Below, in pieces: positions 1 to 8,016 of a DNA stretch of 24,334 nucleotides. The notes below the pieces were generated by a model, which saw only the letters and a program-made list of their open reading frames with translations, made no database searches and was not told where the DNA came from. Every line of letters starts with the position of its first letter. Position 1 is the stretch's first letter. The position numbers and the translations under genes were made by a program. Source of the DNA: an uncultured Lachnospiraceae bacterium (GTDB lineage: Bacteria > Bacillota > Clostridia > Lachnospirales > Lachnospiraceae). The DNA is taken from positions 1 to 24,334 of the forward strand of contig CACYEU010000197.1 of NCBI GenBank assembly GCA_902773445.1. The letters are read 5' to 3'.

Positions 1-2
1 TG

Positions 3-350
3 GCTAAGGAAGGCATGTATGTCACACTCAGACTTCCGTCCGGCGAAATGAGAATGGTCCCGGCTGTCTGCCGCGCAACGATCGGCGTCGTCGGAAACGG
101 CGATCACAACCTGATCAACATCGGTAAGGCAGGACGTAAGCGTCATATGGGAATCAGACCGACAGTCCGCGGTTCCGTTATGAACCCGAACGACCACCCG
201 CACGGCGGTGGCGAAGGTAAGGCACCGATCGGACGTCCGGGCCCGAGCACCCCGTGGGGTAAGCCGGCTCTGGGTCTGAAGACCAGAAAGAAGAACAAGA
301 AGTCCAACAAGATGATCGTAAGACGCAGAGACGGTCGTCAAATCAAATAG
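3..350 (+). CDS. rplB: 50S ribosomal protein L2, 3' part (5' end outside window)
   Basis: This is the C-terminal 115 residues of L2, open at the window's left edge. L2 is a primary 23S rRNA-binding protein of the large subunit that helps join the subunits and shape the peptidyl-transferase centre. The piece contains the hallmark NPNDHPHGGGEG segment, which carries the conserved histidine near the catalytic centre, and ends in the usual lysine/arginine-rich tail. A methionine codon at 15 is internal, because the reading frame continues upstream without a stop. It is followed 12 nt later by rpsS, the normal S10-operon order. Confidence 0.97.
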   Translation, partial: AKEGMYVTLRLPSGEMRMVPAVCRATIGVVGNGDHNLINIGKAGRKRHMGIRPTVRGSVMNPNDHPHGGGEGKAPIGRPGPSTPWGKPALGLKTRKKNKKSNKMIVRRRDGRQIK

Positions 351-362
351 GAGGTTTAACAG

Positions 363-644
363 ATGGCGCGTTCATTAAAAAAAGGACCGTTTGCAGATGC
401 AAGTCTGCTTAAGAAAGTAGAAGCAATGAATGCCTCTGGCGAAAAGTCTGTCATTAAGACATGGTCCCGCCGGTCCACCATTTTCCCGATGATGATCGGT
501 CACACCATTGCAGTCCATGACGGACGCCGGCACGTTCCGGTCTACATCACAGAAGACATGGTCGGTCATAAGCTCGGCGAGTTTGTTCCGACAAGAACTT
601 TCAGAGGACATTCCAAATCCGAGAAAAAAGCAGCCGTTAGATGA
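363..644 (+). CDS. rpsS: 30S ribosomal protein S19
   Basis: S19 is a 93-residue small-subunit head protein that works with S13 near the A and P site tRNAs. The N-terminus MARSLKKGPF and the segments HDGRRHVPVYITEDMVGHKLGEF and TRTFRGH are diagnostic, and the length is normal. The ATG follows an AGGAGG Shine-Dalgarno site about 8 nt upstream. It lies between rplB and rplV in the canonical S10 operon order. Confidence 0.98.
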   Translation: MARSLKKGPFADASLLKKVEAMNASGEKSVIKTWSRRSTIFPMMIGHTIAVHDGRRHVPVYITEDMVGHKLGEFVPTRTFRGHSKSEKKAAVR

Positions 645-668
645 TAATGCAGAAAGGAGGATCGCTCT

Positions 669-1055
669 ATGGCTAAAGGACATAGATCACAGATCAAACG
701 AGAAAGAAATGAGCAGCGTGATACCAGACCGTCAGCAAAGCTTTCTTACGCAAGAATTTCTGCACAGAAGGCAGGCTTCGTTCTGGATGCCATCCGCGGC
801 AAGGATGTCACCACAGCGCTCGGAATTTTAACATACAGTCCGCGATATGCCTCACGGGTCATTAAAAAGATCGTTGAGTCAGCGGTTGCAAATGCTGAAA
901 ACAACAACGGCATGAATGCAAGCAACCTGTATATCGAGGAATGCTATGCAGGCAAGGGACCCACGATGAAACGAATCAGACCGAGGGCACAGGGAAGGGC
1001 CTACCGCATTGAAAAGCGGACAAGCCACATCACCGTTGTGCTGAACGAGAAGTAA
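669..1055 (+). CDS. rplV: 50S ribosomal protein L22
   Basis: L22 binds 23S rRNA and its long beta-hairpin lines the peptide exit tunnel. At 128 residues this copy is longer than the roughly 110-residue L22 of E. coli or Bacillus. The extra residues are a basic N-terminal stretch (MAKGHRSQIKRERNEQ...) ahead of the core that begins at AKLSYARISAQKAG. The C-terminal RPRAQGRAYRIEKRTSHITVV hairpin/strand motif is intact. A strong AAAGGAGG site precedes the ATG. From recall, the N-terminal extension resembles Lachnospiraceae L22. Confidence 0.97.
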   Translation: MAKGHRSQIKRERNEQRDTRPSAKLSYARISAQKAGFVLDAIRGKDVTTALGILTYSPRYASRVIKKIVESAVANAENNNGMNASNLYIEECYAGKGPTMKRIRPRAQGRAYRIEKRTSHITVVLNEK

Positions 1056-1066
1056 GGAGGTATTAA

Positions 1067-1729
1067 ATGGGACAGAAAGTAAATCCTCATGGACTTAGGG
1101 TCGGTATCATCAAAAAGTGGGATTCCACATGGTATGCAGACAAGAAAGAGTTTGCAGAACTGCTCGCAGAGGATCACAAGATCCGTGAGTTTTTGATGAA
1201 GAGACTTCCCGGAGCAGGGATCTCCAAGATCGAGATCGAGCGTGACGCTTCTGACCGCGTCAAGATCGCGATCCATACAGCGAAGCCCGGTATCGTTATC
1301 GGTAAGGGCGGCGCGGAGATCGAGAAGGTCAAGAAAGATCTCAGAGCCGTGACCGACAAGAAAGTCGTTCTCGATATCAGAGAGATCAAGAGACCGGACC
1401 GCGACGCGCAGCTTGTCGCAGAGAATATCGCACAGCAGCTTGAAAACCGTATTTCATTCCGCCGTGCTATGAAGAGCTGCATGAACAGGACAATGAAGGC
1501 CGGCGCGCTCGGCGTCAAGACCTGTGTATCAGGAAGACTTGGCGGAGCGGATATGGCGCGTACAGAGTTCTACAGCGAGGGAACGATCCCGCTTCAGACA
1601 CTGCGTGCTGATATCGATTACGGCTTTGCAGAGGCCAACACTACCTATGGTAAAGTCGGCGTCAAATGCTGGATCTACAAAGGCGAAGTACTTCCGGCGA
1701 AATCTTCACAAGAAGGAGGTGCCCGCTAA
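1067..1729 (+). CDS. rpsC: 30S ribosomal protein S3
   Basis: S3 (220 residues) binds the head of 16S rRNA and forms part of the mRNA entry site. It starts MGQKVNPHGLRVGI, has a type-II KH RNA-binding domain with the GKGG loop near residues 79-82, and carries the C-terminal S3 domain with GALGVKTCVSGRLGGADMARTE. Its TAA stop shares one base with the rplP start codon, and the SD for rplP lies inside its last codons, so translation of the two is probably coupled. Confidence 0.98.
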   Translation: MGQKVNPHGLRVGIIKKWDSTWYADKKEFAELLAEDHKIREFLMKRLPGAGISKIEIERDASDRVKIAIHTAKPGIVIGKGGAEIEKVKKDLRAVTDKKVVLDIREIKRPDRDAQLVAENIAQQLENRISFRRAMKSCMNRTMKAGALGVKTCVSGRLGGADMARTEFYSEGTIPLQTLRADIDYGFAEANTTYGKVGVKCWIYKGEVLPAKSSQEGGAR

Positions 1730-2157
1730 TGTTGATGCCCAAGAGAGTTAAGCACCGTAAGCAGTTCCGCGGCACAATGCGCGGAAAAGCCAATCGCGGC
1801 AACACGATCGCTTACGGAGAGTATGGAATCGTAGCAGCAGAGCCCTGCTGGATCAAATCAAATCAGATCGAGGCAGCCCGTGTCGCCATGACGCGTTACG
1901 TGCGCCGCGGCGGCCAGGTCTGGATCAAGATCTTCCCGGACAAACCGGTAACAGCACAGCCGGCTGAGACCCGAATGGGTAAAGGTAAAGGATCTCCGGA
2001 ATACTGGGTAGCTGTCGTAAAACCGGGCCGCGTGATGTTTGAGATCGGCGGCGTATCGGAAGAATTGGCAAAAGAAGCACTTCGTCTGGCAACACACAAG
2101 TTGCCCTGCAAGTGCCGGATCGTATCCAAAGAGGATCTGGAAGGCGGTGACAAGTAA
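1729..2157 (+). CDS. rplP: 50S ribosomal protein L16
   Basis: L16 (142 residues) organises 23S rRNA near the A site. The chosen start gives MLMPKRVKHRKQFRG, the family's standard N-terminus, 8 nt after an AGGAGGT site. The frame is open further upstream, but that part overlaps rpsC and is not used. A second ATG two codons later is also possible. Conserved segments include AWIKSNQIEAARVAMTRY-like and RMGKGKGSPEYWVAVVKPG-like stretches. The stop overlaps the rpmC start by one base. Confidence 0.97.
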   Translation: MLMPKRVKHRKQFRGTMRGKANRGNTIAYGEYGIVAAEPCWIKSNQIEAARVAMTRYVRRGGQVWIKIFPDKPVTAQPAETRMGKGKGSPEYWVAVVKPGRVMFEIGGVSEELAKEALRLATHKLPCKCRIVSKEDLEGGDK

Positions 2158-2366
2158 TGAAAAGTAAAGCTTATATGGATGAGCTTCGCACAAAAGACGC
2201 TCAGGAATTGGAAAATGAACTCGTGGCGGCTAAGAAGGAACTTTTCAATCTTCGTTTCCAGAACGCTACGAATCAGTTAGATAACACAAGCCGTATCAGA
2301 GAAGTCAGGAGAAACATTGCCCGGATTCAGACCGTGCGGACTCTCCTTACAGCAAAGGAGGACTAA
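2157..2366 (+). CDS. rpmC: 50S ribosomal protein L29
   Basis: L29 is a small two-helix protein beside the exit tunnel that contributes to docking of trigger factor and SRP. The 69-residue product has the expected features: a LENELVAAKKELFNLRFQ helix, then an IREVRRNIARIQTVRTLL helix. It overlaps rplP by one base (TAATG), consistent with coupled translation, and rpsQ follows after 3 nt. Confidence 0.97.
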   Translation: MKSKAYMDELRTKDAQELENELVAAKKELFNLRFQNATNQLDNTSRIREVRRNIARIQTVRTLLTAKED

Positions 2367-2369
2367 TCA

Positions 2370-2630
2370 ATGAGCATGGACAGAAATCTGAGAAAGACCC
2401 GCGTTGGCAAAGTGGTCAGCGACAAGATGGACAAGACGATCACCGTCGCGGTAGAGGACCATGTCAAGCATCCTCTCTACGGCAAGATCGTTAAGAGAAC
2501 TTACAAGTTAAAGGCACATGACGAGAATAACGAATGCCGCACAGGCGATACAGTCAAAGTCATGGAGACCCGTCGCCTGTCCAAGGACAAGAGATGGCGC
2601 CTTGTGGAAGTAATGGAGAAAGCGAAGTAA
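2370..2630 (+). CDS. rpsQ: 30S ribosomal protein S17
   Basis: S17 (86 residues) is an OB-fold, primary 16S rRNA-binding protein of the small-subunit body. Diagnostic segments are RKTRVGKVVSDKMDKTITV near the N-terminus and a HVKHPLYGKIVKRTYKLKAHDE loop. The SD (AAAGGAGG) lies in the last codons of rpmC. It is the last gene of the S10-type block before rplN. Confidence 0.97.
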   Translation: MSMDRNLRKTRVGKVVSDKMDKTITVAVEDHVKHPLYGKIVKRTYKLKAHDENNECRTGDTVKVMETRRLSKDKRWRLVEVMEKAK

Positions 2631-2646
2631 AGGAGGCACCTTAAAC

Positions 2647-3015
2647 ATGATTCAGCAAGAAAGCAGATTAAAAGTTGCGGATAATACAGGCGCAAAAGAA
2701 CTGCTCACCATCCGTGTTTTAGGTGGTTCTGTTCGCCGGTATGCGCGAATTGGCGATATCGTCGTCGCAACCGTCAAAGACTCAACGCCCGGCGGCGTAG
2801 TCGGTAAAGGTCAGGTTGTCCGCGCAGTCGTCGTCCGCACAGTCAATCCGACGAGACGCAAGGACGGTTCTTACATCCGCTTCGACGAGAATGCAGCAGT
2901 AATTATCAAAGATGATATGCAACCGCAGGGGACACGAATCTTCGGCCCGGTAGCCAGGGAACTTCGCGATAAGAAGTTCATGAAGATCGTTTCACTTGCT
3001 CCGGAAGTATTGTAA
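2647..3015 (+). CDS. rplN: 50S ribosomal protein L14
   Basis: L14 (122 residues) is a highly conserved 23S rRNA-binding beta-barrel protein at the subunit interface, where it contacts L19 and the 16S rRNA. It begins MIQQESRLKVADNTGAKEL and contains GDIVVATVKDSTPGG and a VVRTVNPTRRKDGSYIRFDENAAV stretch. The length is exactly typical. It opens the spc-type block here with an AAAGGAGG SD and no visible terminator or promoter before it, so read-through from rpsQ is likely. Confidence 0.98.
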   Translation: MIQQESRLKVADNTGAKELLTIRVLGGSVRRYARIGDIVVATVKDSTPGGVVGKGQVVRAVVVRTVNPTRRKDGSYIRFDENAAVIIKDDMQPQGTRIFGPVARELRDKKFMKIVSLAPEVL

Positions 3016-3027
3016 GGAGGGCGTGAA

Positions 3028-3336
3028 ATGAAGATGAAACTTAAGACCGGCGATATGGTTCGTGTGATTGCCGGAAAAGACAAGGATAAAGAGGGCAAAG
3101 TGATCGCAGTCGATCACAAAAACGGCCGCGTGAAGGTCGAGGGAGCGAACCTCGTAACCAAGCATTCCAAACCTTCCCAGACGAACCAGGAAGGCGGAAT
3201 CAGCACGCAGGAAGCCTATCTTGATGTATCCAACGTAATGTATCTGCATAATGGCGAGCCCACCCGCATCGGTTACAAGATCGACGGGGACAAGAAAGTC
3301 CGCATCGCCAAGAAGACCGGCGATACGATCGATTGA
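3028..3336 (+). CDS. rplX: 50S ribosomal protein L24
   Basis: L24 is a KOW-domain protein that starts assembly of the 50S subunit and sits near the exit tunnel opening. The KOW motif is visible as GDMVRVIAGKDKDKEGKVI, followed by VEGANLVTKHSKPS and a C-terminal TRIGYKIDGDKKVRIAKKTG strand. The 102-residue length is normal. The ATG follows AAGGAGGGCG. Confidence 0.97.
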   Translation: MKMKLKTGDMVRVIAGKDKDKEGKVIAVDHKNGRVKVEGANLVTKHSKPSQTNQEGGISTQEAYLDVSNVMYLHNGEPTRIGYKIDGDKKVRIAKKTGDTID

Positions 3337-3353
3337 GAAGGGAGGATGTAGCA

Positions 3354-3893
3354 TTGAGCAGATTAAGAGATCAATATGAGAACGAGATCAAAGATGCAAT
3401 GATCAAAAAGTTCGGCTACAAGAACCCGATGGAGGTTCCGAAACTTGAAAAGATCGTTGTCAATATGGGTGTCGGAGAAGCGAAAGAAAACGCGAAGGCT
3501 CTTGAGAGCGCGATGGCTGATATGGAGATCATTACAGGTCAGAAGGGCGTTTCGACAAAGGCTAAGAAATCAATCGCGAACTTCAAGCTTCGTGAAGGCA
3601 TGACGATCGGATGCAAGACAACACTTCGCGGAGAACGTATGTACGAATTCGCAGACCGCCTGATCAACCTGGCGCTTCCGCGTGTCCGTGACTTCCGCGG
3701 TGTCAACCCGAACGCATTCGACGGCCGTGGCAACTACGCGCTCGGGATCAAAGAACAGCTGATCTTCCCCGAGATCGAGTATGACAAGGTCGACAAGGTC
3801 CGCGGCATGGACGTTATCTTCGTGACAACGGCCAAGACCGACGAGGAAGCCCGTGAACTGCTGAGATTATTTAACATGCCGTTCAAGAAGTAA
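3354..3893 (+). CDS. rplE: 50S ribosomal protein L5 (TTG start)
   Basis: L5 (179 residues) binds 5S rRNA and forms part of the central protuberance. I chose the TTG codon because it sits 8 nt after a GGGAGG site and gives MSRLRDQYENEIKDAMIKKFGYKN, matching the family's N-terminus and usual length. An ATG-initiated form 21 nt upstream would overlap rplX and place the SD inside the gene. Conserved stretches include KIVVNMGVGEA, GQKGVSTKAKKSIANFKLREG and LPRVRDFRGVNPNAFDGRGNY. Confidence 0.95.
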   Translation: MSRLRDQYENEIKDAMIKKFGYKNPMEVPKLEKIVVNMGVGEAKENAKALESAMADMEIITGQKGVSTKAKKSIANFKLREGMTIGCKTTLRGERMYEFADRLINLALPRVRDFRGVNPNAFDGRGNYALGIKEQLIFPEIEYDKVDKVRGMDVIFVTTAKTDEEARELLRLFNMPFKK

Positions 3894-3906
3894 GGAGGAG
3901 ACATTC

Positions 3907-4092
3907 ATGGCTAAAACATCTATGAAGGTAAAGCAACAGCGACCCGCCAAATTTTCCACGCGTGAATACAGCCGCTGCAAAATCTGCGGAAGACCGCACG
4001 GATATTTGAGAAAATACGGGATCTGCCGCGTGTGCTTCAGAGAACTGGCATACAAGGGCGAGATTCCGGGCGTCAAGAAAGCAAGTTGGTAA
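3907..4092 (+). CDS. rpsN: 30S ribosomal protein S14, type Z (zinc form)
   Basis: This is the short 61-residue S14 of Gram-positive bacteria, which binds the 16S rRNA head beside S3 and S10. Four cysteines at about residues 24, 27, 40 and 43 (CKIC...CRVC) form the zinc ribbon, so this is the zinc-dependent form and not the longer zinc-free paralogue. It lies between rplE and rpsH, the standard place for the primary copy. Confidence 0.97.
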   Translation: MAKTSMKVKQQRPAKFSTREYSRCKICGRPHGYLRKYGICRVCFRELAYKGEIPGVKKASW

Positions 4093-4107
4093 AGGAGGTA
4101 AAACATC

Positions 4108-4509
4108 ATGACGATGAGTGATCCGATTGCAGATATGCTCACCAGAATCAGAAATGCAAATACTGCAAAACACGATACAGTCGACATTCCGGCGTCCAAG
4201 ATGAAAATCTCCATTGCCGACATTCTTGCGGATGAAGGTTATATTGAGAAATATGATCTGGTCGATAACGGAAAGTTCAAGACAATTCATATTACGCTCA
4301 AATACGGCGCAAACAAGAACGAGAAGGTTATTTCCGGTCTTCAGAGAATTTCAAAGCCCGGACTTCGCGTTTACGCCGGAGCAAACGACCTTCCGAAAGT
4401 ACTCGGGGGTCTCGGCACAGCAATCATTTCCACCAACCAGGGTGTCGTCACCGACAAGGTTGCGCGCAAGAACGGTGTTGGCGGAGAAGTGCTCTGCTTT
4501 ATTTGGTAA
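4108..4509 (+). CDS. rpsH: 30S ribosomal protein S8
   Basis: S8 (133 residues) is a primary 16S rRNA-binding protein of the central domain and is the translational repressor of the spc operon in E. coli. It starts MTMSDPIADMLTRIRNAN, the classic N-terminus, and ends with the GVVTDKVARKNGVGGEVLCFIW signature. SD AAAGGAGG lies upstream. An unusually long gap for this operon, containing a hairpin, follows before rplF. Confidence 0.98.
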   Translation: MTMSDPIADMLTRIRNANTAKHDTVDIPASKMKISIADILADEGYIEKYDLVDNGKFKTIHITLKYGANKNEKVISGLQRISKPGLRVYAGANDLPKVLGGLGTAIISTNQGVVTDKVARKNGVGGEVLCFIW

Positions 4510-4520
4510 GTAACTGAAAA

Positions 4521-4547
4521 CAAAGCGGCCGAAAGCTTACCGCTTTG
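4521..4547 (+). promoter_or_regulatory. Intercistronic hairpin between rpsH and rplF
   Basis: A perfect 8-bp inverted repeat (CAAAGCGG / CCGCTTTG) encloses an 11-nt loop in the gap between rpsH and rplF. No U-tract follows, so it is not an ordinary intrinsic terminator. It ends about 15 nt before the rplF SD. It could be an mRNA stability or processing element or a protein-binding site; the function is inferred only. Confidence 0.5.
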
Positions 4548-4571
4548 AGAATCTAAGTTAGGAGGAAATAT

Positions 4572-5108
4572 ATGTCACGAGTAGGCAAGAATCCGGTCCC
4601 AATCCCGGCCGGTGTGACAGTCGATGTGACCGACGACAATTTCGTGACCGTCAAGGGACCGAAAGGCGAGCTTAAGAAGCAGCTTTCAAAGCTTGTCGAC
4701 ATCAAGGTCGAGGGCAGCGAAGTGATCGTCACACGCGAAAATGACACAAAACGATTAAAGGAACTTCACGGACTGACCAGATCTCTGATCAACAATATGG
4801 TGGTCGGAGTCGACAAGGGTTTTGAGAAGAAGCTCGAAGTCAACGGTGTCGGTTACCGTGCGAACAAACAGGGAAACAAGCTTGTCTTAAACCTTGGTTA
4901 TTCACATCCGGTCGAGATGGAGGATCCCGAGGGAGTCGAGACCGCTGTCCAGGATAATGTGATTACGGTCTCAGGTATCGAGAAAGACAAAGTAGGCCAG
5001 TTTGCGGCACAGATCCGTGAGAAACGTAAACCTGAACCTTATAAGGGTAAGGGAATCAAGTACGCAGACGAACAGATTAGAAGGAAAGTCGGTAAGACCG
5101 GCGCCTAA
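4572..5108 (+). CDS. rplF: 50S ribosomal protein L6
   Basis: L6 (178 residues) binds 23S rRNA near the factor-binding site and the base of the L7/L12 stalk. The two duplicated L6 domains are visible: the N-terminal half begins MSRVGKNPVPIPAGV and includes VKGPKGEL, and the C-terminal half holds the signature stretch ending EPYKGKGIKYADEQIRRKVGK. The SD AGGAGG is strong, as expected for a gene restarted after a 62-nt gap. Confidence 0.98.
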   Translation: MSRVGKNPVPIPAGVTVDVTDDNFVTVKGPKGELKKQLSKLVDIKVEGSEVIVTRENDTKRLKELHGLTRSLINNMVVGVDKGFEKKLEVNGVGYRANKQGNKLVLNLGYSHPVEMEDPEGVETAVQDNVITVSGIEKDKVGQFAAQIREKRKPEPYKGKGIKYADEQIRRKVGKTGA

Positions 5109-5126
5109 TAAAAGGAGAGTGTGAAA

Positions 5127-5495
5127 ATGATTAGAAAGAAATCAAGAGCTCAGGTTCGCGCGAAAAAGCATCTGCGTATGCGTGCCCACCTTAAAGGCAC
5201 AGCCGCAAAGCCGCGCTTATCTGTATTCAGAAGCGATCATCATATGTACGCTCAGATCATTGATGACACTGCCGGAAAGACTCTGGTCAGCGCATCGACC
5301 CTGTCAAAGGACGTCAGGGGAGACCTGAAGAAGACAAATGATGTTGAAGCCGCAGCCGCAGTTGGCAAGAAGATTGCGGAGAAGGCTATGGAAGCCGGTG
5401 TCAAGGAAGTCGTCTTCGACCGCGGAGGATTTATCTACCAGGGTCGTGTGAAGGCGCTCGCCGAGGCAGCCAGAGAAGCAGGACTTCAGTTCTAA
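5127..5495 (+). CDS. rplR: 50S ribosomal protein L18
   Basis: L18 (122 residues from this start) binds 5S rRNA together with L5 and attaches it to the 50S subunit. The product has the basic N-terminal tail (MIRKKSRAQVRAKKHLRMRAHLKGT) followed by PRLSVFRSDHHMYAQIIDD and the C-terminal FDRGGFIYQGRVKALAEAAREAGL signature. A GTG codon 6 nt upstream is an alternative start, but it lies almost against the AAAGGAGA SD, so the ATG is preferred. Confidence 0.95.
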   Translation: MIRKKSRAQVRAKKHLRMRAHLKGTAAKPRLSVFRSDHHMYAQIIDDTAGKTLVSASTLSKDVRGDLKKTNDVEAAAAVGKKIAEKAMEAGVKEVVFDRGGFIYQGRVKALAEAAREAGLQF

Positions 5496-5528
5496 GTAAC
5501 GTGAATGATGAGTATGGAGGTCAAAGTA

Positions 5529-6041
5529 ATGGACAATAACAATATTACAGATGCAGGCCAGCTCGAACTGGAAGAACGGGTCGTATCGATCAAGCGCGTT
5601 ACGAAGGTTGTTAAGGGCGGACGTAATATGCGTTTTACAGCGCTCGTAGTCGTCGGCGATCAGAACGGACATGTCGGCGCAGGGCTTGGCAAAGCAACTG
5701 AAATTCCCGAAGCGATCCGCAAGGGAAAAGAAGACGCGATGAAGAAAATGGTAACGATCGCGATGGACGAGAACGACAGTATCACACATGATATGATCGG
5801 CAAATTCGGCGGAGCCAGTGTTCTTTTGAAGAAGGCTGCCGAAGGTACCGGTGTTATCGCCGGAGGTCCGGCGCGTGCGGTCATTGAGATGGCCGGCATC
5901 AAGAACATCAGGACCAAGTCCCTCGGATCGAACAACAAGCAGAACGTTGTCCTCGCAACTGTCGAGGGTCTTCGTCAGATCAAGACGCCGGCGGAAGTCG
6001 CAGCACTTCGCGGCAAGAGCGTCGAAGAGATCATTGGTTAA
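5529..6041 (+). CDS. rpsE: 30S ribosomal protein S5
   Basis: S5 (170 residues) lies at the mRNA entry channel and affects decoding fidelity. The double-stranded RNA-binding-like N-terminal domain begins ERVVSIKRVTKVVKGGRNMRF, and the C-terminal domain carries GIKNIRTKSLGSNNKQNVVLATVEGL. I chose the ATG that follows GGAGGTCAAAGTA. The frame is open to an ATG 24 nt earlier (MMSMEVKV...), but that would place the SD inside the gene. Confidence 0.95.
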   Translation: MDNNNITDAGQLELEERVVSIKRVTKVVKGGRNMRFTALVVVGDQNGHVGAGLGKATEIPEAIRKGKEDAMKKMVTIAMDENDSITHDMIGKFGGASVLLKKAAEGTGVIAGGPARAVIEMAGIKNIRTKSLGSNNKQNVVLATVEGLRQIKTPAEVAALRGKSVEEIIG

Positions 6042-6055
6042 AGGAGGGTACCGTT

Positions 6056-6235
6056 ATGGCAAATCTTAAAGTTACATTGGTAAAGTCCACGATCGGTTCC
6101 ATTCCCAAGCATCGCAAGACGGTCGAGGCACTTGGACTGAAAAAGATCGGTAAGACAGTCGAGCTGCCGGACAATGCGGCAACACGCGGTATGGTTCAGC
6201 AGGTCAGACATCTGGTAAAGGTCGAAGAGGCTTAA
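6056..6235 (+). CDS. rpmD: 50S ribosomal protein L30
   Basis: L30 is a small, non-essential 50S protein. The 59-residue reading frame begins MANLKVTLVKSTIGSIPKHR and contains TVEALGLKKIGKTVELPDN and a C-terminal GMVQQVRHLVKVEE helix, which is the complete family pattern. The AAAGGAGGG SD lies 8-10 nt before the ATG. It lies between rpsE and rplO as in most Bacillota. It is short enough to be missed by length-filtered gene calling. Confidence 0.96.
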   Translation: MANLKVTLVKSTIGSIPKHRKTVEALGLKKIGKTVELPDNAATRGMVQQVRHLVKVEEA

Positions 6236-6249
6236 AGAAGGAGGAAATT

Positions 6250-6690
6250 ATGGATTTATCAAATTTGGCAGGAGCCGAAGGTTCCAAGACCAGCAATAAC
6301 TTCCGAAGAGGCCGCGGCCACGGATCAGGCAACGGAAAGACAGCCGGCAAAGGACACAAGGGTCAGAAAGCAAGATCCGGCGCCCCGCGTATCGGTTTTG
6401 AAGGCGGACAGATGCCTCTTTACAGACGCCTTCCGAAAAAAGGCTTTAAATGCCGCAGCCACAAGGAAATCGTAGAGGTACATCTCAGCGAGCTTGAGCG
6501 CTTTGAAGACGGAACCGAGATTACGGCATCCGTGCTTCGTGAAGCCGGAATCGTTAAGAATCCGCGCGACGGCATCAAGATTCTTGCTGGCGGCGAACTG
6601 ACAAAGAAGCTGAATGTGAAGGTTAATGCTTACAGCGCTTCGGCAAAGGAAAAAATCGAAGAGCTTGGCGGAACCGCTGAGGTGATCTAA
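6250..6690 (+). CDS. rplO: 50S ribosomal protein L15
   Basis: L15 (146 residues) is a late-binding 50S protein that contacts many rRNA helices. The long glycine/arginine-rich N-terminal extension (RRGRGHGSGNGKTAGKGHKG) is diagnostic, as are the GFEGGQMPLYRRLPKKGF segment and the C-terminal globular domain. The stop codon shares a base with the secY start (TAATG), suggesting translational coupling. Confidence 0.98.
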   Translation: MDLSNLAGAEGSKTSNNFRRGRGHGSGNGKTAGKGHKGQKARSGAPRIGFEGGQMPLYRRLPKKGFKCRSHKEIVEVHLSELERFEDGTEITASVLREAGIVKNPRDGIKILAGGELTKKLNVKVNAYSASAKEKIEELGGTAEVI

Positions 6691-7991
6691 TGTTTGAAAC
6701 AGTCAGAAAAGCGCTCAAAATACCTGACATCAGAAAGAGGCTTTTCTATACTCTTATGATGCTTGTATTGATCCGGCTGGGTTCGCAGCTGCCTACCCCC
6801 GGAGTGAACGCACAGTACATCAAAGAGTTTTTCGAGAATGTAGGCGGTGACGCATCCAATTTCCTGAATGCGTTTACCGGCGGTTCGTTCGAGACTATGG
6901 CGGTCTTCGCGCTGTCGATCACACCGTACATCACGGCGTCGATCATCGTACAGCTGCTGACGATCGCGATCCCGAAGCTCGAGGAAATGCAGCGCGAAGG
7001 CGCTGAGGGACGCAAGAAGCTCGTTGCGATCACACGTTATATGACCGTCGGCTTATCGCTTCTTGAGTCATCAGCTATGGCGATCGGTTTCGGCAGGCAG
7101 GGACTGCTGACAAAGTTCAACTTCCTGAACTGCCTGATCGTGATCCTGACACTCACTGCCGGCTCTGCTTTCCTTATGTGGATCGGTGAGCGAATCACCG
7201 AGAACGGCGTCGGAAACGGTATCTCGATCGTACTGTTGATCAACATCGTCTCAAGAATGCCAAGTGATTTTCAGTCACTGTACAAGCAGTTCATCAAAGG
7301 TGAGAAAGCCGCAAATGCATTGCTGTACGGTCTGATCATCCTCTTGATCATCCTGGCAGTCGTGGTGTTTGTCATCATCCTGCAGGATGCTGAGAGACGA
7401 ATCGCGGTCCAGTATTCTCAGAAGGTGCAGGGTCGCCGCACAATGGGCGGTCAGTCATCCTATATACCGCTGAAAGTCAACACAGCCGGCGTTATTCCGA
7501 TCATCTTTGCATCATCGATCATGCAGTTTCCGGTCGTGATCGCATCGTTCTTCGGGAAGCAGCAGGGCGCAGTACTCAAAGGCTTCAGCTCAGGTAACTG
7601 GCTTGATCCGAGTGATCTGAAGTATTCGTGGGGTCTGGTCGTATACATCATTCTGACCGTCTTCTTCGCATACTTCTACACGGCGATCACATTTAACCCG
7701 CTGGAGATTGCTAACAACATGAAAAAGAGCGGCGGATTTATCCCGGGCATCCGTCCCGGAAAGCCGACGTCCGATTATCTGTCAAAGATTCTGAATTACA
7801 TCATTTTCATCGGAGCAGTCGGACTTGTGATCGTACAGGTCATACCGTTCTTCTTTAACGGAGTTTTCGGAGCCAATGTATCATTCGGCGGCACCAGCCT
7901 GATCATCGTGGTCGGTGTTGTTCTGGAGACTCTGAAGCAGATCGAGTCCAGAATGCTCGTGAGAAATTACAAAGGATTTTTGAACAGCTGA
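6690..7991 (+). CDS. secY: Protein translocase subunit SecY
   Basis: SecY (433 residues) is the channel-forming subunit of the SecYEG translocase in the cytoplasmic membrane, with ten membrane helices. The N-terminus MFETVRKALKIPDIRKRL and the LIRLGSQLPTPGVN segment opening the plug region are typical. ALSITPYITASIIVQLL, GNGISIVLLINI and the cytoplasmic loop with GFIPGIRPGKPTSDYL are signature stretches. It overlaps rplO by one base. SecG is encoded about 5.3 kb downstream in this same window. Confidence 0.98.
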   Translation: MFETVRKALKIPDIRKRLFYTLMMLVLIRLGSQLPTPGVNAQYIKEFFENVGGDASNFLNAFTGGSFETMAVFALSITPYITASIIVQLLTIAIPKLEEMQREGAEGRKKLVAITRYMTVGLSLLESSAMAIGFGRQGLLTKFNFLNCLIVILTLTAGSAFLMWIGERITENGVGNGISIVLLINIVSRMPSDFQSLYKQFIKGEKAANALLYGLIILLIILAVVVFVIILQDAERRIAVQYSQKVQGRRTMGGQSSYIPLKVNTAGVIPIIFASSIMQFPVVIASFFGKQQGAVLKGFSSGNWLDPSDLKYSWGLVVYIILTVFFAYFYTAITFNPLEIANNMKKSGGFIPGIRPGKPTSDYLSKILNYIIFIGAVGLVIVQVIPFFFNGVFGANVSFGGTSLIIVVGVVLETLKQIESRMLVRNYKGFLNS

Positions 7992-8016
7992 TATTGTTGA
8001 ACAGAGAGGAAGACTT

